Below, in pieces: positions 59,001 to 64,000 of a DNA stretch of 64,000 bases. The position numbers and the translations under genes are program-made. This DNA is from Oopsacas minuta. Taxonomy: Eukaryota > Porifera > Hexactinellida > Lyssacinosida > Leucopsacidae. Within the stretch, counting starts at the first letter, position 1, and each line of letters starts with the position of its first letter. The stretch lies in the NCBI GenBank assembly GCA_024704765.1, contig JAKMXF010000033.1:620001-684000 (forward strand), read 5' to 3'. The notes under the pieces were generated by a model. It did no database searches. It worked only from the letters and a program-made list of their open reading frames with translations, and was not told the DNA's origin.

Positions 59001-59301
59001 TAGGCAGCCTGATTCAGAAAGCGTATATATTTCCTTTTAATATTACTTAGGTTGGAGTACTGTCTGATTTCTCTGAAGAACTTTACTTAATGAAAACCAA
59101 TAATTACAGGTAAGCCCATACGTATATACAAGTATAATAAAGATGTAATCTACTTCTTAACCTTCGCGATTTCGAATGAGATCTTTTTTAACATATTATT
59201 TTACACATTTCAGTTTACCTATTCATAGCCATTCAGACCTAATTAGCACTCTCATACTTCTAAATTGTTTATTAGTCGAGAATAATGGCAGAACCCGATG
59301 A
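42568..59301 (+). CDS. HPS6: HPS6 homologue (BLOC-2 subunit), 17 exons, hosts eight genes
   Basis: Exons: 42568-42716, 43759-43885, 51213-51517, 51601-51658, 51734-51835, 51895-52121, 52257-52392, 55705-55866, 56042-56155, 56223-56502, 56758-56978, 58370-58444, 58502-58698, 58760-58856, 58917-58967, 59051-59109, 59214-59301. All phases agree and total 815 residues (human HPS6 has 775). BLOC-2 routes endosomal cargo to lysosome-related organelles. Support from remembered HPS6 text: YLIWTEDRQKE versus LVWCEERQ; INWRKLFNSV versus DVWKKVLGGI; VCRLVFQYDPEYLIPFINKC versus LCQCLCQLEPRWLPPFVEL; TYQRALESLPD versus LYRRALAVLGE. The N-terminal half looks like a beta-propeller, the rest helical. Exons from 51213 on have no start upstream except through the first two exons, which in turn need a 3' part. 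Human HPS6 has a single coding exon. Confidence 0.75.
42745..42907. mobile_element. hAT-like MITE in HPS6 intron 1
   Basis: The right end reads AGGTCCATGGACCCTAGGCTGGGAACCACTGG. The left end, CCAGCGCTTTCTAACC...GTGGATC, is a weaker inverted match. CAGTGGTTCCCA ends are typical of hAT elements; no transposase is encoded. Confidence 0.65.
42986..43495 (-). CDS. GLRX5: Monothiol glutaredoxin 5, mitochondrial
   Basis: This is a single-exon gene of 169 residues inside HPS6 intron 1, opposite strand. GLRX5 carries [2Fe-2S] clusters from the ISCU scaffold to acceptors in mitochondria. The monothiol motif CGFS lies in MKGTPERPMCGFSKAVVQIL. WPTIPQIFFNGELLGGMDI supplies the cis-Pro and glutathione-binding loop. 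The first 55 residues are basic and hydroxylated (RKLITISTLHPVITTRYIS), as in a transit peptide. The length equals the usual size with presequence. Confidence 0.96.
   Translation of the reverse strand: MAYKKVLNLRKLITISTLHPVITTRYISTSLYYSIPYTLPMAIPQRRLYSDTTEEDSEVNTQIRTLINSDKVVVFMKGTPERPMCGFSKAVVQILQIHGVQFSSINVLEDNSLRQGVKEYTSWPTIPQIFFNGELLGGMDILFKMHQEDELVTELEKIGIKSRLANDTK
43529..43720. mobile_element. Family A MITE, nearly full length
   Basis: The ends are TACAGTTATCTCCCGTTATATCGAACACGG and GAGCTTCTATATAACGGAAGTTGACTGTA, flanked by TA. Inner phrases match other family A copies. It sits between GLRX5 and the second HPS6 exon. Confidence 0.85.
44086..45584 (-). CDS. PM20D2: Peptidase M20 domain-containing protein 2 (frameshift near start)
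   Basis: Coding blocks are 45147-45584, 44544-44950 and 44086-44481. PM20D2 is a cytosolic M20-family dipeptidase that removes unwanted beta-alanyl and related dipeptides. Hallmarks: ICEYDALPGVEHGCGHNLIAE (metal-binding Asp, Glu and His), GTPGEEGGGGKI, the dimerisation-domain AHAAAYPWEGVNALDAAV, RAPNNAELEQL, and STDMGNVSYEVPSIHP. The natural start MSQKIPENEKPK at 45584 is out of frame with the rest. The frames meet at a GA repeat (45489-45498 on the plus strand), and one GA unit fewer would restore a continuous reading. This is either an assembly or length-variant error, or a real disabling change. The gene lies in HPS6 intron 2. Confidence 0.9.
45876..46874 (-). CDS. DTNBP1: Dysbindin (BLOC-1 subunit)
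   Basis: This is a single-exon gene of 332 residues within HPS6 intron 2, opposite strand. Dysbindin is one of eight BLOC-1 subunits; BLOC-1 acts with AP-3 and BLOC-2 in building lysosome-related organelles. The order matches the family: GYELVAWNAANLAEIRKRA (like GLELLSRYEDTWAALHRRA), a long coiled coil, the very similar segment QKQRFLAESFQQQMLQYKEYG (human RQKFFEEAFQQDMEQY), then EVEIEGDVARDDDLNKFLSDA, like the human MDLMDISDQEALDVFLNSG region, and an acidic Ser-rich tail. The full-length match makes the assignment fairly firm. Confidence 0.88.
   Translation of the reverse strand: MSGSWPRPWQTLSNASHSLQEELSREVSTMRKFATNFVKKRTAEAPGQEDTSEVAAIYTPRVGYELVAWNAANLAEIRKRAVKSAGEGDRLGRVIARVNKQAKKSWKVYNGFHKELQAILETVQMVDKIRTDLSTISDEISSINFRLIELDLLNAQVQMSRAKMEEFRRFSVYKQTRQEELKQMDVKLKVVRDVQRETSERQRMESLAQKQRFLAESFQQQMLQYKEYGTLRPGMVDRKFQGSSEYDKQLGEVEIEGDVARDDDLNKFLSDAPSFDQPEILTDIEPESASPVHSPLTNERLMHSLLEQKMDGKKIGDVQDESPASSGLDKDS
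46875..47937. other. Spacer between divergent DTNBP1 and adaptor genes
   Basis: About 1 kb, AT-rich, within HPS6 intron 2. It should contain both promoters. No clear motif, repeat or RNA gene was recognised. Confidence 0.45.
47938..50091 (+). CDS. IRS/DOK-type adaptor with PH and PTB domains
   Basis: This is a single-exon gene of 717 residues; the ATG at 47938 is the first in frame. A PH domain spans about residues 5-115 (REGYVKVGKIVGRNMKRKYLRLK ... DNFDDWVSDLEFLVRL). An IRS-type PTB domain spans about 120-245 (FLRRCGNWQQLIFVEAGRKSVTGEGYLWMYVECVTLAKYL). A long disordered tail follows with tyrosine motifs: YMKM (a PI3-kinase p85 site as in IRS proteins), YMNQ (GRB2-type YxN), YDHLD and YDLID. 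It would dock at phosphorylated receptor tails and recruit PI3K and GRB2. The tail ends with about a dozen Asn codons from an AAT microsatellite. PH-PTB order fits both IRS and DOK; the YMxM site leans to IRS. It lies in HPS6 intron 2. Confidence 0.85.
50270..50490. repeat. Dispersed repeat, copy 2
   Basis: It shares ordered phrases with 25062-25260 (ATAGTTGTCAAGTTTCATGGATT, CATAACGAAATGAACAC, AAATTCAACTGCTC). No open frame. It lies in the spacer between the adaptor and COA5. Confidence 0.5.
50512..50662. mobile_element. Family D MITE
   Basis: It begins GTACAGTGTAACCTCTACAAACGGG and ends CGTTTTCGGAGGTTTCACTCTA, with an inner ACCCCGTTCGTGGAGGTTCA. Relatives are at 54661-54726 and 58146-58316. 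It lies just upstream of COA5. Confidence 0.65.
50767..51015 (+). CDS. COA5: Cytochrome c oxidase assembly factor 5
   Basis: This is a small single-exon gene of 82 residues. COA5 (yeast Pet191) is a twin-Cx9C-type protein of the mitochondrial intermembrane space needed for complex IV assembly. The layout fits: CSGLRHDLLACIKSSPCY, SPKECLK, then LYYAFFECKRSSFDNRSRFRGKKGY, nearly identical to the human ending YAFFECKRSVLDNRARFRGRKGY. It lies in HPS6 intron 2, same strand, about 200 bp before HPS6 exon 3. Confidence 0.96.
   Translation: MSYIEEDQPPDSKKYICSGLRHDLLACIKSSPCYKMGMSPKECLKTAGDNLDPKCPPLYYAFFECKRSSFDNRSRFRGKKGY
52678..54471 (+). CDS. CCDC13: Coiled-coil protein, CCDC13-like
   Basis: This is a single-exon gene of 597 residues within HPS6 intron 7. 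Almost the whole protein is predicted coiled coil (heptads rich in Glu, Lys, Gln and Leu) with low-complexity breaks such as GAGGGGGN near residue 105. The segment ALTQELGPDADKYTLSQLINS then EAAWKGRAQQIKLLKKKVSEL resembles the conserved core of CCDC13, a centriolar-satellite protein linked to microtubule organisation and ciliation. The human protein is longer (715). Coiled-coil proteins are easily confused, so the name is moderate and the fold secure. Confidence 0.65.
   Translation: MSVSPESDQASHSLRLRERLMAIQQNRQTGRIATQSNTDPVSDDNLKLQTFSVKSCSEVNTAISEKELCYYQDQVARLQTENSQLKKGIGEKDRDLKKSQEALQAIGAGGGGGNVAAKIVELSKKVRELQSELYTEQSRSMKLERNQIELQELIRLGEGELDQLRDQLENKSPSLEELSPSDQKKLELMREEVTDLKARLMEGKNLNQSMKQELRLTQKALTQELGPDADKYTLSQLINSEAAWKGRAQQIKLLKKKVSELRAQLQQDTVSTNSQLDTERDVSSAERLDTCDMRVSTRLYGSSVSSQSDRQRELLKKMETSRKETAEKTQNELDELRKIQTDYKHKNTALQARNQTLSQEVKQLRRDLADSKSREISLAKQSADTATTSVNKNQANIEGLKQELHKKCVQIENLTQEISNNKDHVTLPSLGESIKSSKVRQVVSKPGVSLNRGHLTDNELLDIARINGMLLSVSVERDKLRELVSLMQERLQEAVEIGSTQETLLRQMKHSNALLEKEACRGGNRSGAVLTSDNDSLMQRINISEDENSALQHRLASINQSRKEDTRMYKEMLDTSRQIFTDTLNQLRSVVVDRESV
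54661..54726. mobile_element. Family D mini-MITE
   Basis: A 66-bp hairpin-like element: ACAGTGAACCTCCACGAATG ... CCCCATTTGTGGAGGTTTCACTGTA. The ends are almost perfect inverted repeats with flanking TA. It lies 74 bp before the next ATG, likely within that gene's promoter. Confidence 0.8.
54800..55492 (+). CDS. Single-pass membrane protein with short Cys-rich ectodomain (unrecognised)
   Basis: This is a single-exon gene of 230 residues. It has a signal peptide (about 1-22, FIISVYILLYVSITSADQ), a 48-residue ectodomain with six cysteines (RCPGVPDGGFCPYDP, IVCCDLGFGPHCCN), a transmembrane helix (about 72-96) and an acidic and basic cytosolic tail. The two CC pairs before a helix recall the Shisa/WBP1/VOPP1 type of small cysteine-rich membrane adaptors, but the match is only in layout. 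The tail has a Pro-Pro-Arg-Arg-Pro run and many Ser/Tyr. It lies in HPS6 intron 7. Coding status is supported by length and topology; the function is unknown. Confidence 0.7.
   Translation: MQFIDCFIISVYILLYVSITSADQRCPGVPDGGFCPYDPARLDAIVCCDLGFGPHCCNSTEFEQINNVKFYVLWGSVGLGLLAGFVLVPICVVLMHFAIQKCPNICARGSKNRRAHKSSVMPPRRPEPLEERLYGPADDDDPVESSEYSQAIASKTSPFYRKYSELTDKIHTIETDLPSASTGNDIAHSNLFYDTQLEKEEADLLDKQRMLWRKSSFSEGGPSKLALPPK
55890..56009. mobile_element. Family A MITE in HPS6 intron 8
   Basis: The left end is AGTCAACTTCCGTTAAATCGAAG and the right end CCCCGATATAGCGGGAGTTAACAGTA, with an inner TTTGACGGTTTGGG. It is in reverse orientation relative to most copies and fills most of the 175-bp intron. Confidence 0.75.
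56527..56668. mobile_element. Family C MITE in HPS6 intron 10
   Basis: The ends ACAGTGGAACCTTGTTAATACGAAT and GTTCGTATTAACGAAGTTCCACTGTA are a good inverted pair flanked by TA. It is the best-preserved family C copy. Confidence 0.85.
57198..58079 (+). CDS. PIH1D1: PIH1 domain-containing protein 1
   Basis: This is a single-exon gene of 293 residues (human 290) in HPS6 intron 11, same strand. PIH1D1 is the adaptor of the R2TP co-chaperone (RUVBL1/2, RPAP3) that helps assemble snoRNPs, RNA polymerase II and PIKKs through HSP90. The N-terminal PIH domain is clear: FCLKTK..., KIFINVCTS, KPPDVTDEELIKII, VPLSLGEPRTELD, and DIELNREMRRMQNIKCMG. The C-terminal CS-like domain ends with YHLDLCLPYYV and a strand-rich tail. 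The ATG at 57198 precedes the first family-like residues; an in-frame upstream frame lacks ATG. Confidence 0.93.
   Translation: MDTLPDNLLSQLVTSPSTGDNLPINDTTPQSINILPTPVFCLKTKLNNTNDKIFINVCTSDQMKKPPDVTDEELIKIIRTQDCSQYRVPLSLGEPRTELDRSHNACVVYDVIVHSCLYTESQKRPIMMEFLLLLLVEGLEAKYDIELNREMRRMQNIKCMGTPTEHRIRTQSKPRIEMEENDDVIESNTYSPLITEVNTNTQSVSSPIPEYTLTKDPPDTHPEYIVLEAKLPLLKSSKHVELNIGEDRIVLTAHPDRYHLDLCLPYYVIPGQVGAQFDKKTKLLSITMSVQKL
58146..58316. mobile_element. Family D MITE after PIH1D1
   Basis: The core AATGAACCTCCACAAACAGG pairs with CCACGTTTGTGGAGGTCAGACAGTGTA. The left end is degraded. It lies in HPS6 intron 11. Confidence 0.6.
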
Positions 59302-60073
59302 CTTGCCCCCTCTGGAAGATTTCTCTCCACTTTTCGAAAAGCTAAGCGCCTCAAATCAAACTAACAGTACCCAGCAGACTGATGCTATTAGTACTATCCC
59401 AAATGTACCATTGGAAAATATCAAGGAAGAAAAACCAAAGACAGATTCATTTGGTGGGTTACGTAAAGGATTTCTGAATCCTAAACCTAAGAAAGAAATT
59501 TCACAAGAAGTAACTATGTTAAAGAGTAATCCTTCAAAAGGTGGAGCTTCTGTTAAAATGGATGAGATGAAGAGAGCTGTTGATGACTCAATGAAAGAAC
59601 AGATATCATTACTACCAGAGAATTGGATGACAGATAGTCTGCTAGACAAGGTAGAGAGTAATCCTATGCTAGCTCAAGCCTTCAGACATCCAGAATTCTC
59701 AAATGTTATAACACGATTCACTCAGAATCCTACTCAAGCTATTCATGACTATGGAGATACACCAGCATTTCGTGAGTTCTTCAAAGAGATGTGTGCTTTA
59801 CTGAGTCAGCACTTCACTCAGCTTGCCGATGAGACAGAAGGTGATGTAGAAGAGGTTCAGATTGAAGATGAGGAGGATAAGAAAATGAGAGAAATATTAT
59901 GTAAAGAGGATGTACAGGAAGCTATGCAAGATCCAAGAATTCGACAGCTGGTCATGGATATGAAACAAAACCCAGAACGTGCACAAAATACCTTTATTAC
60001 TGCATCACCTCAGCTTAAGAGGAAAATATACGTACTCACTAATAATAATATAATTGGCTTACAGAGTAAATAG
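59285..60073 (+). CDS. STI1/HSP70-binding (DP-domain) protein
   Basis: This is a single-exon gene of 262 residues starting MAEPDDLPPLEDFSPLFEKL. Two STI1-type segments are visible: SNPMLAQAFRHPEFSNVITRFTQNP (residues about 131-155) and KEDVQEAMQDPRIRQLVMDMK (about 209-229). Such DP domains bind HSP70/HSP90 clients in Hop and Hip co-chaperones. No TPR motif is present. The start PDDLPPLEDFSP and the GFLNPKPKK motif suggest a conserved but, to me, unnamed eukaryotic family. The first 17 bases overlap the end of the HPS6 coding sequence in another frame, so the two transcripts overlap or share control. Confidence 0.8.
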   Translation: MAEPDDLPPLEDFSPLFEKLSASNQTNSTQQTDAISTIPNVPLENIKEEKPKTDSFGGLRKGFLNPKPKKEISQEVTMLKSNPSKGGASVKMDEMKRAVDDSMKEQISLLPENWMTDSLLDKVESNPMLAQAFRHPEFSNVITRFTQNPTQAIHDYGDTPAFREFFKEMCALLSQHFTQLADETEGDVEEVQIEDEEDKKMREILCKEDVQEAMQDPRIRQLVMDMKQNPERAQNTFITASPQLKRKIYVLTNNNIIGLQSK

Positions 60074-60223
60074 ATACTACCTCTGTATATCACTTCTTTA
60101 TGCTATTGGAATGTACTATCAAAACTTAAGTATTAGTTTTAAAGTCAAAAGTATATTTTTCCGTTTTACAATAATTCGTGAGTTTACTGTATCTGTATAC
60201 TTACTGTGTATGTTATTGTGTAG

Positions 60224-60350
60224 CGTGGGAGAGCATCTACAGATGTTCAATCAGCTGTCTAACTACCATCCTGACAATCCTACTAATGAAGGTGACAACA
60301 ATGTAGCCCCATTCTTGAAGATACTACTCCGTGAGGATCTGATCCAGTAA
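60224..60350 (+). CDS. Possible terminal exon (unrecognised)
   Basis: After a TTGTGTAG acceptor an open frame of 41 codons encodes GEHLQMFNQLSNYHPDNPTNE... ending FLKILLREDLIQ-stop. The composition is protein-like. The ph2 entry does not match any donor I can find in the preceding gene, so its parent is unknown. Confidence 0.3.
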
Positions 60351-60765
60351 CAACGTTAGAGATAAAAATTTACATAGTTTTAAAATTTATAGTTAAGATA
60401 TTGATGTGTATGTAATTTGTGAATTGTGAATGTTTGTATATTTTCACGAATGTATAAAATATGTCGCCTGCTTCATAACCTGACTTCCGGAGTCAGAATC
60501 AAGCAAACCCAAATTCTGAATCCGTTCGATAAAAGTCCAATTTATGCATTTGCTCTACAACAAAGTTCGGGATTCGACTTAGAATAAATCTACACGAAAG
60601 CTCAAATTCAACTACCCAATCACTTAACAGTTATCTGTAACTCCCAAAACAATAGACATACAAAGGTTTATGCTTAACTTGTAAACATATGTACAAAGTG
60701 AATATTTATAATTAAAATAAAGCTGTAGAAAACACAATGAAATGATCAGAAAATATTAAAATATT

Positions 60766-63240
60766 TCATATAAGAAATCTTTTCAAACCAACAAGAGATC
60801 TTGGTGAATAGAGGAGATATTTAGCTAACTGGTCTGTCCATGCTGAAAAAGCTAATTCATTAAACGCTACAACAAACATTAATTCGAGTTGAGTTTCTAT
60901 TTTAAACAAAAAGTATTTCTGTCCTTTTATATCCCTGTCGCACCTCTCTCTCTCCTCTTTTGAAGTCTCAGTTGTAACTTCTTTAAGAGGAGAAGCTTTG
61001 AAATTATCACTAAAATAACTCTTCTTTCCTCTTCCCCAACATACCCTAGAGGTAGATATATCTAACCACATATAAACTCTATGTAGTGCTCCCTGCATGC
61101 CAAACTCATACACCCCCATATCACATCCATAGGCTAATACTTCCAGTTCTCTAATAGTTGTATAGACACGGGATTGAGGGGGCAGGAATCTTGATGATAC
61201 GGAGGATCGCGTGGTAGCTCTTGATAGTGCACTGGTAGCACGACGTGAATTGAATGATGCATATGATATAGATGTTGATAATGTACTGATGACGTCATCC
61301 TGTTGTAAAGACCGACTTAAATCAATCACAGAAGTTTCATGACATGTGAATAGAGCTACAGTATAGTTGTGTCCCTTCATAAGAGCGTAGTCAAGTGCAG
61401 TCTTCTCATTGTTATCAGTCTGTCCTGCATCTGCCCCTCTATCCAGCAGGTACTTGCATGCTTCTACCTGATCACTAACAGCAGCCCAGTGTAATGGAGT
61501 ACGGCCTAGTTTATCTACGTCACAAACAGCATCTCTCCTTAGAGATAACACAGCCTTCATAGCCGGGATAGACCCCATCTCTGCAGCTTCATGCAACACT
61601 GTCTTACCCTTATGATCCTTGAAGAATGTGGATTCTAACTTCAATAGTCTCCGTAGACATTTAGCATTATCTGTATGTACTGCCCAGTGATTAGCCGTCT
61701 TACCATCAACGTCTTTCTCTTCAACTTCAGCTCCTAATGACAGCAGTAGTGATACGCAGGCTATTTGGTTGTGATAAGCAGCCCACATGAGCGGAGTCAT
61801 GTTAGCGTCATCTGTAGCATTCAGTATGTGTGGATGTCTATTGACTATGTATTGTATGGATTTAGGGTTATACGGGTGTGTAGCCCAGTGTATTGGCAGT
61901 CTTCCCTCTCCGTCACTAATCCTAGCATCCGCCCCTTTAGCTAACAAGTACTCCACCAAGTTGTAGTGACCTAAATAGCAAGCCATGTGTAGTGTAGTAG
62001 CTCCATCAGTAACCTGTTGGTTCAGGAATGAACTGTCGTTAACTAGAGTCTGTACACAGTCCATATGGATCAGCTGTTCATTGAATGTTAGCATTAATGG
62101 TATTCTACCGTGTCTATCTACTGCATTGACGTCAGCACCTGTACTAATTAGCAGGTGTATCTGATGCAGCTGTCCTAGCTTTGCAGCTACATGCAGTGGA
62201 GTTAATCCATCTTCTAATACTTCTCTCATGAGCAGTTCGTCAGGTGAGAACACCTGCATCTGATACTGTACGGACTCTTCTACTTTGTAGTCTGGACATG
62301 GTACTGTGTATAACCGATGAGGGAATTGACTAGCGTATGGAGGTGCAGGTCTGTCTGGGAGAGATATCTGGTTTAATAGAGTTATGATATCAAACTTCTT
62401 TGCTATCTTCTGAGGTTGATAAGTCTGTTTGGTACGTAGATTAAGCAATCGGGTTTTTAGATCAGTGACTTCTTCAGTGGTAATAACACTAAGCTCGTCT
62501 GTATTCAGTTCTAATTTGGGTGTATTTTCATAAACTTCACAGTCTCCTAATCCACTGACGTCATCACTTTCAGGCAACTTCTCTTGTTCCCTTTCTATCC
62601 ACTCTATTGATTCTGTTTCCACACATTCTATAGATCCAATAGTTTCAGTATTCTTAGGGGAGATAGGGTGTACTTGTGTATTCTTGACTTTTCTCTTTTT
62701 GTTACGTTTCTCCTTGCCTTTTCGTTGTTCTTTATCCCAAGCTATTTGAGGGAGATGTGAAGGGATAGTCTTTTCCGTTGTGATGACGTCATTAGAAATA
62801 GTTCCCTCTGTAATTGTATTGTCCTGTCTATCTTGTAGCTCCGTAGAGCTTACAGACTCAACATTAGTAAGAATATGTGTTGGAATCAAGCTTCCGTCAT
62901 CATTTCTAGTAAGTGTCGTGTTAGATTCTGTGAGTGAAATCTCTTCAAGATCTGAGTCATCAAAATCTTGCAATATCTCAGCAGTGGATGCATTTATCTG
63001 AGAGAAGAGGTCTTCTCTCTCGAAGTCCCCCTCCCAAGCCTTTCTGTGTTTAGGTTTATAGCTCGTGCCTATATGAGGAGGATCAGGGTAACCGGATATA
63101 GTGGCATGTGTGGGTAGGTGAAATGGCAGTACTTTGTTCCGTTTCTTAGGATTGATTACCACTATGTTCTTGAGGCGTTTCTTCTTCCCAAAACTATCTT
63201 CATGGACAGGGAGAGTAATCACGGCATCAGGCTCTTTCAT
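60766..63240 (-). CDS. Ankyrin-repeat protein with C-terminal PH-like domain
   Basis: This is a single-exon gene of 824 residues. The first 330 are Ser/Glu/Lys-rich and disordered, with a basic KKRLKNIVVINPKKRNK stretch. Residues about 345-640 hold eight or nine ankyrin repeats (DGLTPLHVAAKLGQLHQIHLL, GATTLHMACYLGHYNLVEYLL, LGRTPLHWAAVSDQVEACKYLL and others). The last 130 residues (from about MGVYEFGMQGALHRVYMWLD) look like a PH-type domain with the final helix ELAFSAWTDQLAKYLL. It would be a scaffold that binds proteins through ankyrins and perhaps lipids through the PH fold. I do not recognise the orthologue. Four TGACGTCA octamers lie in its coding sequence. Confidence 0.85.
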   Translation of the reverse strand: MKEPDAVITLPVHEDSFGKKKRLKNIVVINPKKRNKVLPFHLPTHATISGYPDPPHIGTSYKPKHRKAWEGDFEREDLFSQINASTAEILQDFDDSDLEEISLTESNTTLTRNDDGSLIPTHILTNVESVSSTELQDRQDNTITEGTISNDVITTEKTIPSHLPQIAWDKEQRKGKEKRNKKRKVKNTQVHPISPKNTETIGSIECVETESIEWIEREQEKLPESDDVSGLGDCEVYENTPKLELNTDELSVITTEEVTDLKTRLLNLRTKQTYQPQKIAKKFDIITLLNQISLPDRPAPPYASQFPHRLYTVPCPDYKVEESVQYQMQVFSPDELLMREVLEDGLTPLHVAAKLGQLHQIHLLISTGADVNAVDRHGRIPLMLTFNEQLIHMDCVQTLVNDSSFLNQQVTDGATTLHMACYLGHYNLVEYLLAKGADARISDGEGRLPIHWATHPYNPKSIQYIVNRHPHILNATDDANMTPLMWAAYHNQIACVSLLLSLGAEVEEKDVDGKTANHWAVHTDNAKCLRRLLKLESTFFKDHKGKTVLHEAAEMGSIPAMKAVLSLRRDAVCDVDKLGRTPLHWAAVSDQVEACKYLLDRGADAGQTDNNEKTALDYALMKGHNYTVALFTCHETSVIDLSRSLQQDDVISTLSTSISYASFNSRRATSALSRATTRSSVSSRFLPPQSRVYTTIRELEVLAYGCDMGVYEFGMQGALHRVYMWLDISTSRVCWGRGKKSYFSDNFKASPLKEVTTETSKEERERCDRDIKGQKYFLFKIETQLELMFVVAFNELAFSAWTDQLAKYLLYSPRSLVGLKRFLI

Positions 63241-63309
63241 CCTTCCCTTAGAAACAAGAGAATAAATAATAATCTATAAATATTAAAACCTATATGAATC
63301 ACTAAATTA

Positions 63310-63445
63310 GTCAGCTCCCGTTATCTAGAGATACCAGCTTATTATACCCAAGTCTGAAATTGTAGAAATATGATCCCAAACCGTCAAAGTAACATTATTA
63401 TACCGGAGTTATCGCGGTCCCTTGAGCTACGGGAGTTGACTGTAC
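63310..63445. mobile_element. Family A MITE near the right edge
   Basis: It begins AGTCAGCTCCCGTTATCTAGAG and ends TTGAGCTACGGGAGTTGACTGTA, with an inner TATGATCCCAAACCGTCAAAGTAACATTAT shared with other copies. It lies in the spacer upstream of the ankyrin gene. Nothing else was recognised between 63241 and 63650. Confidence 0.8.
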
Positions 63446-63650
63446 ACCTAAAGTAGTCCCTAACTCTAAGCAGCTCCATCTCACTTACCTGAGAGAGGAG
63501 CAAATATGACAAAGAATATGATTTGATCATTTTATTAGAAAAATAGATTGTTCTAGAAATAACAACCTATATGTGTGCATTCGAAAATGATCACAATCTA
63601 CTGTTCTCAGTGCCAGTCTACTACAGTGTGACACCTGTCATCTGTCCCAC

Positions 63651-64000
63651 TCAGTAGTGATTACCGCTTGAATTCGATCCACGGCTCTGGCTGCTGTTAT
63701 TCCCTCCGTTCTTCTGGCGACTGAACACCATCCCCCCGTTGGATTGCCCAACCTCAGTTGGTATGGGGTAATACCCACTATACGTGAGTTGCTGTTGCCC
63801 CCCTGGTCCTTGACAGGGTGTCTGAGAAAAGTATGCACTGAGACTCCGTTGAGTTGCTTCCTGACTAAACCCATTATATTCTCCAGCCGAATAGTTATAT
63901 CCATAGGGGAAGGGATAGTACTGACCATAGTGCCCTCCATAGCCATATGCATAGTAATAGCAAGCAGCTGGATCTGTATAGCAAGGGTATGTACCCATAA
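63651..64000 (-). CDS. 3' end of a Gly/Tyr/Gln-rich protein (partial)
   Basis: The frame is open from the right edge to a stop at 63651-63653. The ATG at 63998 is likely internal. About 115 residues are Tyr, Gly, Gln, Ser and Asn rich (YYYAYGYGGHYGQYYPFPYG near the start; a Gly-Asn-Ser-Ser tail). Such low-complexity tails are common in RNA-binding proteins of the hnRNP and FUS type, but no RNA-binding domain is inside the window. A second minus frame overlaps it (63638-63952) and is probably a shadow. Confidence 0.5.
   Translation of the reverse strand, partial: MGTYPCYTDPAACYYYAYGYGGHYGQYYPFPYGYNYSAGEYNGFSQEATQRSLSAYFSQTPCQGPGGQQQLTYSGYYPIPTEVGQSNGGMVFSRQKNGGNNSSQSRGSNSSGNHY

Overview
The window is eukaryotic, AT-rich nuclear DNA of a compact metazoan genome. 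Introns are short with GT..AG ends, many genes have one exon, and all clear gene products are animal proteins (AP-3 delta, dysbindin, HPS6, adhesion GPCR, receptor tyrosine phosphatase, IRS/DOK-like adaptor, CIB-type EF-hand protein). A threonine-dehydrogenase gene, dense nested genes and these receptor architectures suggest an early-branching animal, most likely a sponge. That organism call is inference; no marker gene proves it.

Layout. 1-2250: the tail of a transposon-type CXC protein, a 48-bp tandem repeat, and an IFI44-like GTPase (-). 2256-11974: a CIB-type gene (-) whose introns appear to hold EXOSC4 (+), EIF3J (+) and a five-exon receptor-type tyrosine phosphatase with Ig domains and a mucin stalk (+). 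12272-12753: orphan exons. 12764-18408: AP3D1 (-), eight exons, complete. 18926-19789: PITP-domain protein (-). 20452-22629: mitochondrial threonine dehydrogenase TDH (-), eight exons, complete. 22630-25530: repeat-rich, with an NHL-like fragment. 25531-33243: a 14-exon adhesion GPCR (-) with two C-type lectin domains, six FN3 domains, one Ig domain, GAIN/GPS and 7TM. 34291-42008: MED6, a WDR93-like gene, CCDC22 and OAT (all +). 42568-59301: a 17-exon HPS6 homologue (+) whose introns contain GLRX5 (-), PM20D2 (-), dysbindin (-), an IRS/DOK-like adaptor (+), COA5 (+), a CCDC13-like gene (+), a small membrane protein (+) and PIH1D1 (+). 59285-60073: an STI1-type chaperone-binding protein that overlaps the HPS6 stop. 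60766-63240: an ankyrin/PH protein (-). 63651-64000: the 3' end of a Gly/Tyr/Gln-rich protein (-).

Common themes. AP3D1, dysbindin (BLOC-1) and HPS6 (BLOC-2) belong to the machinery for lysosome-related organelles that fails in Hermansky-Pudlak syndrome, and dysbindin lies inside an HPS6 intron. TDH, OAT, GLRX5 and COA5 are mitochondrial. Several families of short inverted-repeat elements with TA-CAGT...ACTG-TA ends are scattered through introns and spacers. The palindrome TGACGTCA occurs at least 14 times, nearly always in one reading frame inside coding sequence.

Exon models were assembled by hand from splice sites and reading phase. Complete models sum to whole codons. Names rest on remembered family sequences, not on a search.
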